Below, one piece after another: positions 1 through 7,345 of a stretch of 10,397 nucleotides of DNA. Source of the DNA: Daldinia sp. FL1419 (Eukaryota > Ascomycota > Sordariomycetes > Xylariales > Hypoxylaceae); NCBI GenBank assembly GCA_025201765.1, contig MU623765.1, positions 1 through 10,397 on the forward strand. The letters run 5' to 3'. Below the pieces are notes generated by a model. The model was not told the DNA's origin and did no database searches. It saw only the letters and a program-made list of their open reading frames with translations. The position numbers and the translations under genes were made by a program. Position 1 is the stretch's first letter. Each line of letters opens with the position of its first letter.

Positions 1-269
1 TATAAAAATAAATTATACTAATCTTATTTTATAAAATTACTTTATAAAATACTAAACTATTCTTTCCTCAAATACTAAACTTTTAAATAATAATAATTAT
101 AATTATAATATATAAAACTTTTTAAATAAAATTAAAAAAAAAATTTAAATGAAGTTTAAAATTTATTAATAAAATAAAAATATAATGTAATTTTTAATAT
201 TATTACCTTCTTTTAATATATTATAATACTATAATAAATATAAACATATATTATAAATATAAATATATA

Positions 270-560
270 ATAAATACATAATAATTTAATTAATATAAAT
301 TTCTTTAAAACTATTTTACCAATAAAAGAAACCTTAATATCACCTATTTATACATAATAAACATATATTTTAAATTGTAAATTCAATATTAAAACTATTT
401 TCACCTTCCAAAGATCCTAAATTAACATAAATTATTTCTAAAATCATATATAATAACATAAAATTTCAAGTTTAAAATTATATATTGAAATATAAAATCT
501 TAAGGTCACTTGCCTTTTCTCATTAGGATTCAACATTAAAACTATTTCTTTCCTTTTAGG
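270..560 (-). pseudogene. Possible decayed coding relic, family unknown
   Basis: Read on the minus strand from about 560 down to 270, one frame has only a handful of stops in about 95 codons, fewer than expected for DNA this AT-rich. It contains stretches of ordinary composition such as VPKRKEIVLMLNPNEKRQVT and, further on, GDIKVSFIGKIVLKK. I do not recognise a domain. It may belong to another transposable element lying in the opposite orientation to the copia relic, or be a chance low-stop frame. The stops present are of the TAA/TAG/TGA kind that C-to-T mutation creates. Low confidence: there is no motif to anchor it. Confidence 0.2.
305..547. repeat. 12-mer TTAAAACTATTT repeated three times
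   Basis: The same 12 bases occur at 305-316, 389-400 and 536-547, each followed by a pyrimidine-rich run (for example TCACCTTCC after the second copy, CTTTCCTTTT after the third). The second and third copies share a longer context beginning ATTCAA/ATTCAAC. Spacing is 84 and 147 bases, so this is not a simple tandem array. It may be a diverged internal repeat of the unknown minus-strand relic. In A/T-rich DNA some recurrence is expected, so its meaning is uncertain. Confidence 0.35.
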
Positions 561-1510
561 TACCTAATTAATCTATAATCAACTTATTATCAATTACTAA
601 TTAATATTAAATAAATAAAGTACTATTACTTACAATAATAAAAATAAAGATATTCAAATTAATTTAATTAAAAATAATATAATCTAAAAAAAAACATATT
701 TTAATTAAAAATCAAAATACATGGAGTTAAATACAAGATAAAGTGGGTCTATACTACTATAGTCACATGACCAACATTCCCACATTTAATATAAAATTAA
801 ATTTTAATAAAATTGGAATAATTGATGTAGGTTAAAGAAAATTTAAAAATATAAAAATTGTAAAAATATTAAATAAATTACAAATATATATAATGTAATT
901 AGAAGAATAGTAGAGTATAATTATTATTAATTTATAAAATAACTTAAAAAAATAAAGGAAATTATTAAATAAATTTATAATTAAATAAATCAAATTATAT
1001 TTGAAATTTAAATAATATAAAAAAATGATAAAAAAAATTAAAATAAATTTTAATGTTAATGTAATTTAATAAAATAATAATAATAAATTTATTAAAACTT
1101 TTATGCACAAATTTTGAAATATATTCCGCATAATAAAAAATAATTTAAATAAAATAGTTAATTATTAAACCAAAATTAAAAAAAAATTTAAAAAAATAAA
1201 AAAATTGCAAATATTAATTTATAATATATTTAACATTTTTTTAAAAAATAATTTACCTATATTATTTCCAATTTTATTATTAATAAAACAAATTAATAAA
1301 AAATTTTTTTATAAAAATAATAAATATTAATTATTATATAAATTAAAATAACTAAATTTAATTAATTAATTATTATTAATATTTTATTTAATAAATAAAA
1401 AAATTGGTAAAGTGATAATTAAACCTATAACATTTACAAAATAAAAAAATCTTCCTTAAATTTTTAACAAAATATTATATGAAGAAAAAATAAAAAAATA
1501 GCTTAAAAAA

Positions 1511-2560
1511 ATGAAGAAATTAAAATTAAAAAAAGAAAAACAGATTTAAAAAATTATCTTTAATAATTTTATTATAATAGATAATAATTTTAATTTATTA
1601 AATTTATTATTAAGTTTATTAAATTTATTGGATAAATTAAATGGAAATGGGTATAAATTATTAAATAATAGTTTGAAATTAAAAAATAATAAGGTTTTAA
1701 CTTTTAATAACTTAATTTTATTATCTCCAAAAAAAAAGAAAAATAAGAAGGTGAAGAAAAATTTATAATTAAAATAATAGTCTTTTAAGCCAATTAATAT
1801 AAAAACCATATTAAAATGGAAGAAATTTAATTTTTTATTAAATAAAAACAATTATTTAAAAAACTAGTTAAATTAACTAATATACAAGGAAATATTTATA
1901 TTATTATTCAAAAAAATCAATTATACCAAAAAAATAAAATTAATTGTAATAAATAAATTATAAATAATATAAATAATTATAAAAATATATAAATATAACC
2001 TATTTAATTTAATTATTAATATATAAAAAAATATAAAGATTTTGAAATTATTAAATTATATTTATACCTTTATAAGTAAAGTTTAATAATAAAAATTCTA
2101 ATTAATATTTATTATAATAAACTATAATAAAAAGAATTTTGTTCAATATAACTTAAAATAGTGATAAGTTGTATATAATATACAAAAGATTAATATATTT
2201 CTTACCTTGGAATAAAAGATAATGATGTTTTTAAATAATTATAAAAAAAAAATTAAAGAATAGGTTAAAATAATTTATAAAATTATATATTTTTAGAAGA
2301 ATTATATGATTATAAAAATAATTAATAATTTTATTAATGAATTTAAAATTAAAATTAATTCAAAAAATTATAGTTTTAATTTAGCTTATAATATGAAAAA
2401 GAATTTGAAGAAATGGGGCAAAAAATTCCCTAAAAAACTAAAGATTTTTAATGATAAATCTGTATAAAATAGTGAGAAAGGTTTTTTTTATTATAAATAT
2501 AAATATAATAAATATAGTTATTTTAAAAAAAATTATAAAAAAAATATTAATAATTAAAAT
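1511..2560 (+). pseudogene. Gag (capsid/nucleocapsid) relic of the copia element
   Basis: Gag packages element RNA into virus-like particles. The frame runs without shift into the protease and pol domains. An ATG at 1511 is in this frame, but the first part is low-complexity (Leu/Asn/Lys-rich) and the true start cannot be fixed; in-frame ATGs at 2222 and 2225 are alternatives. The end is anchored by a zinc-knuckle relic at 2489-2536. Before it comes a stretch with few stops (2336-2460) containing NLAYNMKKNLKKW and KIFNDKS, whose placement just before the knuckle resembles the C-terminal gag of copia elements. Stops include a run of three (TAG TGA TAA) near 2153-2161. Gag identity rests mainly on position and the knuckle; the N-terminal half is inferred. 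Confidence 0.6.
2489..2536 (+). other. Nucleocapsid zinc-knuckle relic, Cys/His turned to Tyr
   Basis: Nucleocapsid knuckles are C-x2-C-x4-H-x4-C and bind RNA. Here the frame reads YYKYKYNKYSYFKKNY. Every expected ligand is Tyr: TGT to TAT for Cys and CAT to TAT for His, exactly the changes RIP makes at CpA on either strand. The Gly before the His reads Ser (GGT to AGT). The HFKKNC-like end is typical of copia. Spacing between the second Cys and the His is two residues longer than normal (x6), matching a duplicated AAATAT in the DNA. Alternatively the first Cys position is elsewhere. The match depends on reading Tyr as former Cys/His, but the flanking residues support it. Confidence 0.65.
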
Positions 2561-2879
2561 ATTATTTAAAATATTAATTAAATCCAAATAAATTAGGTTC
2601 TACAGTTATTTATTAGATTAAATTAATATGTAAATTTAAATAATAATGTTTATATAGTTAAAGTTGATAAAGATATATTAAAATTAATAATTATAATATA
2701 TAATAAAAAATATTTAGAGATTAATTTAATATATAATATACAAAGTTTTATGGTAATTTTAATAAAGAATGTAATAATTAGAAGAAGTTATAAAATATAT
2801 TATTATTTTTTATTTAAAATATATAAATTATTATTTAATATAAAAATTAATATATATATTATGAATAATCTAAATAACT

Positions 2880-3085
2880 TTTTTCTTAATATAATAATTG
2901 ATATTAATGGTAAGGGATATGTTATAAATACTAAAATAAGATTTATATTAATTATATAAATAAGAATAACTATTTATAAACTTTGTGGAAAGGATAGCAA
3001 CACCATTAAAATAATATTAAAATACACATTTTTTATTAAAGGTTTTCTCTTTAAGATTTTTTTTGAAAAATTTTTATATAAAGTA
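2880..3085 (+). pseudogene. Copia aspartic protease relic
   Basis: The protease cuts the gag-pol polyprotein. A likely active-site relic lies at 2900-2908, reading D-I-N. This derives from D-T-G by ACT to ATT and GGT to AAT, both plain transitions. It is followed four residues later by Y-V-x-N, where copia proteases commonly have H-V/I. About 40 residues later comes LKYTFFIKGFLFKIFFEKF, which fits the strand-and-loop segment of copia proteases (L-x-x-V-L-Y-V-P-G-x-x-x-N-L-L-S). Only one stop interrupts 2750-3090. The distance between the two motifs is slightly short for the family. The segment from 2750 to 2880 is open but not recognisable. Confidence 0.6.
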
Positions 3086-3449
3086 AATAATTAAATGAAT
3101 AATTAATATATATAAAACATTAATAAAATAATTTTAATAACCTTAAATATATAAAAGTAAGGATTTTATTTCTAATAATATAATAAATCAAAACCAATAA
3201 CAATATCATCATTAAAACAATAGGAACACATATTGGAAATAAATATAAAAAATAATAATTAAGGATTAAAAAAGATAATTAAATCTTTTAAATTATTAAA
3301 ATTGTTAAGATTAATTAATAAAACAAAAGATAAATTAATCCTTTAATATTATTAATTATATTATTTTAATATAAATAAAATAAAATGGATTATTAATAAA
3401 TCCATAAGTATTAATTTAGATTAAAAAATAATTAAAAACTTACCATATA

Positions 3450-4270
3450 TTATTTATAATTAAGTGAAAATAATAAAGATACCTTCGAAAAAATCCCAAA
3501 AACAAGTGAACTACATGAGCGAGGTGACTTGATATGATATAAGCTTTTTATAACCTATTTTTATTGAAGAAAATAAATATTTCATATTAATAATTAATAA
3601 TAATAATTTATGGCGTTAATTTGTGGTATATAAAATGAAAGATAAAACAATAACAATTATTATTGGATATTTCACATATCTATACAAAATATTCTAAACC
3701 CTCCCTAACCAAACCAATAACTCACAACATTAAATAAAGACCTTATAAATTAATAATAAACAAAAATTTAATATAAACCAATTAAAAATTTTTTATAAAA
3801 AGAAAAGTGTAAAATTAATTCTATCCATATTATATAATTAATACCAAAATAATATAATAAAAAAAGATATATATTTTTTGTAAAATGAGGTATGAGTTAT
3901 ATATGTTAGAATAAAAATATTTATTTATTTCTAGGATTTTATTCTAGAAGTAGTTATATATGTTATTAATAGGATTGAAGTATTTATTTATAAAGGTAAC
4001 ATACCATTTAAATAATATAAAAATTATTTAGAACTTAAAAAAGATCATAAGTTAGATAATGTATATTTAAGAGTCCTTGGAAGTTATTATTTTGCCTTAA
4101 TTGATTTAAATAATAGGGTTGTGGCGGTTGAGAAATTTAAAACGTGTAGCACAAAGGTTATTTTTTTAGGTTATTATAAAAAGTGTAATTATATTGTGTA
4201 GTTCTTAAAAAGAGGTAGGTTTTTAATAATATTGTATATTGTCTTTTATAAGTATTTTGGAAACGATAAT
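3450..4270 (+). pseudogene. Copia integrase relic (core and C-terminal GKGY-type region)
   Basis: Integrase inserts the element's cDNA into the host genome. The core begins with KYFILIINNNNLW at 3575-3613, the relic of the Y-x-L-x-x-I-D-D strand, with the first catalytic Asp at 3596 read as Asn. The second, expected as I-D-N-G-x-E-F, reads INNKQKF at 3749-3769. The third, expected N-G-x-x-E-R, reads NNIIKKD at 3851-3868, so the catalytic Glu at 3860 is Lys. All changes are G-to-A. Downstream are ILEVVIYVINR (3941-3973), IPFK (4001-4012), LRVLGSYYF (4067-4093) and VIFLGYYKK (4157-4183), the usual markers of the copia integrase C-terminal part. The N-terminal HHCC zinc domain, expected at 3100-3450, is not legible. 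Identification is very secure. Confidence 0.93.
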
Positions 4271-4770
4271 AATGTTCTAAATCTGAAAGATGTTGTTAAA
4301 TTATTTCTTAAATATATACAAAAATGTTTTTGTTATAAAAAAACAGTTAAAACTCTTAAAATCAATATATAAAACATTAATAACAATATTATAAATAAAG
4401 ATATTATTAATAAAGAAATAGGTTAAATTAAGAAAAAAAAAGGTTAATTTAAGAAAATTATTCCAGATTTATATGTTTATTAAATTTTAAATGAAGTTAA
4501 TAATACCTTTATAATTATTATAAATTAAGAAGATATATTTAATGATTTTTTATTATTATATTTAAATATTATCTAAAAAGATATTATAAGTGTTTTTATT
4601 TATACCAAAGCATTTCTTGAAAAGTTTAAATAAATTAAAAAGGATAATCTTGTATAAAAATATTTTATTAATATAATTATACAAGATAAAACATTTTAAA
4701 TTAACAAAAATGACCTAATAATTAAAAAAATCATAACTAATAATAACTAAAATTTATAATTTAAAACAAT
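4271..4770 (+). pseudogene. Linker between integrase and reverse transcriptase
   Basis: The same frame continues with about ten TAA stops and Lys/Asn/Ile-rich sequence, as in the poorly conserved, usually acidic or Ser/Pro-rich linker of copia polyproteins. A fairly ordinary patch lies at 4586-4640 (VFIYTKAFLEKFK), probably leading into the reverse transcriptase N-terminus. No catalytic motif is expected here and none is seen. It is included because it shows the reading frame is preserved across the least constrained part of pol. Confidence 0.6.
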
Positions 4771-5570
4771 TTTTAAAAAAATTCGAAAGAACCTCAAACA
4801 CAAAACATTTAATTTTAAAAAATTGTAAGATATTATTTACAAATATTTAATAAATAATAAATAAATATTAAAGAAGAAGTTCCTATTAATAAGCCTATTA
4901 AATAAATATAAAATACACATTTACACACAAAGATTTACACAATAAAAAAATATTAATTATAATAAAATAATTATTATAATTATTTATGTAATATTATGGT
5001 AAATATTAATAGTACTTATAATTCTTAACAACTAATATATTATTTAAATTAATTTTATAATTATATATTTAAATAGTAATTTAGGAGAGGATATTTTTAT
5101 AAAATTTTTCTTATTTTTAAAAGAGTATTTTAAAATATTCCTAAATAAAATAGATAAATATAAATACATATTTAATAAAATTATCAAATTTATAAATTCT
5201 TTATATAATTTAAAATAAATTGGTGCGGTATGGTAAAAATATGTGTGTGTATTATTAATTAAGAGAAGATATATACCATTAATATTAAACAATATAATAT
5301 ATGTGAATAAGGATATAAAAAATATGATAACCTCATATATAAATAATTTTTTATTTTATAAATCAAACATTAAATATCTTTTGGCATTAATAATAAATAT
5401 TAAGGAAGATATATTTATTATAAATTTAAAAATTATAAATTGGTTTTTTGGAATTAGAATTATACATTCTTTTCCTATAGGAAATATTTATCTTAATTAA
5501 GAATAATATATTATAAAAATATTAAAAAATATTAGATTAGAAAAAAGAAAAACAATATTAATATTATTTA
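4771..5570 (+). pseudogene. Copia reverse transcriptase relic, YVDD read as YINN
   Basis: Reverse transcriptase copies element RNA into DNA. In order: RFTQ*KNINYN at 4931-4963 (copia G-F-x-Q-x-x-G-x-D-Y); QINFIIIYLNSNL (copia Q-x-D-V-x-x-A-F-L-N-G-x-L) further on; SLYNLK* at 5198-5218 (copia S-L-Y-G-L-K-Q, with Gln as TAA and Gly as Asn); SYINNFLF at 5333-5356, the polymerase active site Y-V-D-D with both Asp as Asn and Val as Ile; then INWFFGIRI (5435-5461) and GNIYLN*E*YI (5480-5512; copia G-x-I-x-L-x-Q-x-x-Y-I). The stretch 5243-5500 is free of stops only by chance. All differences are C-to-T or G-to-A. Loss of the catalytic Asp pair makes the enzyme dead. Identification is very secure. 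Confidence 0.95.
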
Positions 5571-6329
5571 ATTTTAAAAGAAAAAAAACTATTTAAATAT
5601 GTAATTTAGAAAATATTATTAATATAAATGAAATCTTTAAATATATTTCCCTTATTAAAAAAGCAAATTTTCCAATATATATCATAAGGCCTAATATCAA
5701 CTTCACAACATTTACATAAACTCATTTTATATATAATCTTACAGAAACCCACTTAACTAACATTAAATAAATAATAAAATATTTAAGAAACATAATAAAA
5801 TAAAATATATATTATTATAAATTAAATAATAATCATTTATATTATATATATAATTTATTAAGGTTATATAATATTATAGATATAAATTACATTTTTAATC
5901 TTATCATAAAAAAATTAATTACAGAATATATATTTTTTATAGTTAGGTTATTAATATTCTAATATATTAAATTTTAACTTATTATGGCAAAAAATTTTAG
6001 TGAAGCTAAATATATTATTTTGGGTAGTGTAACAATTAATGCTATATAAGTATAGAATTTTTTTAAAGAGTTAGAATTCATACTATTAAGCTTTATTATA
6101 ATATTATGCGATAGTATGGTAGTGATAACCTAGGTTAAAGAATTGGCGGTGAACTGTTAAAAGAAATACATTTGAAAAGAATATCACTATACCAGGTAGG
6201 AGGTAAATAATAATAATATTATATTAAAATATATATTAAAAAAAAAAGAACCCTATAAATAGCTTTATAAAATCCTTTAAAAAAGATAAATACCATAAAT
6301 TTATAAAATTATTAAAACTGAAAAACTAA
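5571..6329 (+). pseudogene. Copia RNase H relic and C-terminus of pol
   Basis: RNase H removes template RNA during reverse transcription. Legible markers are RPNINF at 5689-5706 (copia R-P-D-I-x-F), SEAKYIILGS at 5999-6028 (copia S-x-A-E-A-E-Y-I-A-L), LCDS at 6104-6115 (copia Y-C-D-N, Asp retained) and KYI*KEYHYTR*EV at 6164-6205 (copia K-H-I-D-I-x-Y-H-F-x-R-E-x-V), in which one TGA probably was CGA (Arg). The frame continues to NPLKK near 6270. The typical ending, reading KDKYHKFIKLLKL, is found one base out of register and stops with TAA at 6327-6329. The A-run at 6279-6284 is therefore the probable site of the only indel seen in pol. Confidence 0.92.
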
Positions 6330-6954
6330 TAATAACTTCAATACAATATTTCCATAAAGGCATATTAACAAAAAAGAACTCTATAGCACCTACCTGACTT
6401 ATTATATAATTAGAGTACGTATTAGGGTTAAGCCCAGGTCCCCACTTAGAATAGACTAACCCATAAATTTTTTAATTCCTAGATAACTCTACTTACTTAT
6501 TGAATATAACAACGTATCACAATCCAATAATTCCTTCAACTTAAGTAATATTAATTTAATTAAGTTATTTAAAAAATTAAGTTTTTGAATAATAATATAA
6601 ACACATTTAAGATTAAAAAGGATTATTTTTAAATTATTAACAAAATTTGAAATTAATTAAAGCATTATTAATTATATTATTATTAAATATTATATAAAAA
6701 TAAATATATATAATTTTTATCCTTCAAATCTAATAATATACTAATATCATAACAAAAAAATCAGGAAAAATACTAATGGACTTTAAAATACTTATTATTA
6801 GTCTTCATAACTTATATAAAATGAATAAAGCCTTTTACTATTTTATTATTGTTTAGTAAGGGTAAGAATTAAATAATATTTTAAATAATAACCTAAATTT
6901 CTTAATTATATATAATATTCTTATTCTTTTATTATATTATATAAAAATTAGATA
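6330..6954. other. Non-coding stretch 3' of pol, expected 3' LTR region
   Basis: After the pol stop a polypurine tract and 3' LTR should follow. An A-rich run at 6367-6378 is the only purine-tract candidate. A mildly GC-richer block at 6390-6545 contains GGGTTA (6425-6430) and its complement TAACCC (6457-6462), forming a 6-bp stem with a 26-base loop. I found no matching copy upstream of gag, so an LTR pair cannot be shown. From 6545 to 6954 the DNA is nearly all A/T with nothing recognisable. Confidence 0.5.
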
Positions 6955-6965
6955 TAAGATTTTAT

Positions 6966-6993
6966 CCAGGACGAAGTCCGGTATATTATACTG
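6966..6993. other. Hairpin CC-A-GGAC-GAA-GTCC-GG plus short palindrome
   Basis: GGAC (6969-6972) pairs with GTCC (6976-6979) across a GAA loop. The stem extends by CC/GG around one bulged A. It is followed immediately by GTATATTATAC (6981-6991), a perfect palindrome around one central base. At this low GC such a GC-rich stem is unexpected by chance. Its function is unknown; it could be a structural element of an LTR or of a small mobile element end. Confidence 0.5.
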
Positions 6994-7023
6994 AAACTTT
7001 CCAATAAATTACTATGTGAAATT

Positions 7024-7122
7024 GATAAGAAATTAATAAGTAATTAATAAGTAATTGATAATAATTGATAAGAGCTGATAAGAGCTGATAAGAGCTGATA
7101 AGCTGGTTGATAAGCTGATAAG
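7024..7122 (+). repeat. Tandem array of ten GATAAG-type units, graded decay
   Basis: Ten units start at 7024, 7035, 7046, 7057, 7067, 7077, 7087, 7097, 7109 and 7117, with a period of 10-11 bases (12 and 8 in the last two intervals). The intact unit is AGCTGATAAG. Seven units carry GATAAG. Those at 7035 and 7046 read AATAAG and 7057 reads GATAAT, and the left spacers read AATT where the right ones read AGCT. All but one difference are C-to-T or G-to-A; the left side is decayed and the right side intact. GATAAG fits the HGATAR consensus bound by fungal GATA zinc-finger regulators (AreA/NIT2, SREA, white-collar type), so the array could be a cluster of binding sites, as in some LTR promoters. 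That role is inferred. Confidence 0.85.
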
Positions 7123-7217
7123 GGGTAAAAAAATATACTAAAAATTTAAAGTTTAAGAAAACATTTATGATTGGGTGCATCCTTATTTGAGCTGATCAGA
7201 CAGGAAAACAACTTCTA

Positions 7218-7236
7218 AGGAGCTCTAATAGCTCTT
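7218..7236. other. Stem-loop GAGCT-ctaat-AGCTC
   Basis: GAGCT (7220-7224) and AGCTC (7230-7234) form a 5-bp stem with a 5-base loop, extended by a G-T wobble and an A-T pair to 7 bp. It lies in the less-mutated island. No poly-T follows on the + strand, so it is not an obvious terminator; its role is unknown. Confidence 0.4.
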
Positions 7237-7269
7237 GCAGGATATGCCCTAACCCTACACTTCTATTGT

Positions 7270-7300
7270 ACAAATCTCTATGGAAAAATTGACGATTTGT
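7270..7300. other. Stem-loop ACAAATC / GATTTGT
   Basis: A perfect 7-bp inverted repeat with arms at 7270-7276 and 7294-7300 and a 17-base loop. It lies in the same island, 34 bases after the preceding stem-loop. It could form in RNA; nothing in the sequence shows what it does. Confidence 0.4.
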
Positions 7301-7345
7301 TGGATTAGTAAGCCTAAAAATAGCGTGGAAAAATTCTCTCCCTTG

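Larger units (their letters stand above)
1..1510. other. AT-rich gene-free stretch, 5' flank of copia relic
   Basis: No intact gene, RNA gene or recognisable LTR is visible. The block is nearly all A/T, with short less-mutated patches near 483-560 and 721-790. From element layout the 5' LTR and primer binding site of the copia relic should lie between roughly 900 and 1510. I could not find a TG...CA unit or a sequence matching the 3' side, so this end is either too decayed or missing. Around 300-560 the + strand has C but little G, and around 810-960 the reverse. This fits strand-biased C-to-T mutation tracts. A possible minus-strand coding relic within this block is listed separately. Confidence 0.6.
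1511..6329 (+). mobile_element. Ty1/copia LTR retrotransposon, RIP-degraded gag-pol
   Basis: This is the protein-coding part of a copia retrotransposon, an element that copies itself through RNA and integrates the cDNA. Domain order is gag zinc knuckle, protease, integrase, reverse transcriptase, RNase H. Integrase before reverse transcriptase is diagnostic of Ty1/copia as opposed to Ty3/gypsy. All recognisable motifs from 2480 to about 6280 lie in the same frame, with no net indel over 3.8 kb, but with many TAA/TAG and a few TGA stops. The size, about 1600 codons if the ATG at 1511 is the start, is slightly long for a copia polyprotein (usually about 1300-1500), so the true start may lie downstream. 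Terminal repeats were not identified on either side. The copy is certainly non-autonomous: catalytic residues of integrase and reverse transcriptase are altered by C-to-T or G-to-A changes. The family assignment is firm; the ends are approximate. Confidence 0.92.
6955..7345. other. Less-mutated GC-richer island
   Basis: This roughly 390-base block stands out with clearly higher GC than its surroundings and with CpA, TpG, CpG and long ordinary words retained. It begins with a compact hairpin, continues with the GATAAG-type tandem array and ends with two further stem-loops and a CTCTCCC run. No frame codes for a recognisable protein on either strand; the long minus-strand open frame at 6986-7180 is only the array read backwards. 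It could be a younger insertion, a solo LTR (a TGTGAAATTGATAAG start at 7015 and a TTCCA end at 7359-7363 are conceivable, but no flanking target duplication is seen) or unique DNA that escaped RIP. Confidence 0.6.

Noticed and set aside
1546..1851. 101-codon minus-strand open frame
   Set aside because: Phe/Leu/Lys/Asn-rich low-complexity antisense shadow of the gag N-terminal frame; no recognisable domain.
2750..2959. 69-codon plus-strand open frame as a separate gene
   Set aside because: It lies in frame with gag-pol and holds the protease active-site relic; the flanking stops are mutated codons, not gene ends.
5044..5292. 82-codon minus-strand open frame
   Set aside because: Antisense to the reverse transcriptase relic, whose + strand frame carries clear copia motifs.
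5243..5500. 85-codon plus-strand open frame as a separate gene
   Set aside because: A fragment of the reverse transcriptase between two mutated codons, in the pol frame.
1511..6329. Alternative genetic code (TAA/TAG read as Gln, ciliate-like) making gag-pol an intact ORF
   Set aside because: Many stops do fall where Gln fits, but TGA also occurs in frame (3530, 6173), the catalytic residues of integrase and reverse transcriptase are lost, Cys/His ligands read Tyr, and strand-biased transitions cover non-coding DNA too. RIP explains all of this; recoding explains only part.
6966..7100. Hammerhead ribozyme, from GGACGAAGTCC and CTGATAAG words
   Set aside because: The core CTGATGA reads CTGATAA, the GAAA box reads GAAG, and the pieces are in the wrong order and about 100 bases apart.
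6986..7180. 64-codon minus-strand open frame
   Set aside because: It is the GATAAG array read backwards, giving repetitive Leu/Ile/Asn/Tyr sequence.
7247..7257. Telomere repeat remnants (CCCTAACCCTA here, TTAGGGTTA at 6422-6430)
   Set aside because: Less than two repeat units each, in opposite orientations and far apart; too short to support a telomeric origin.
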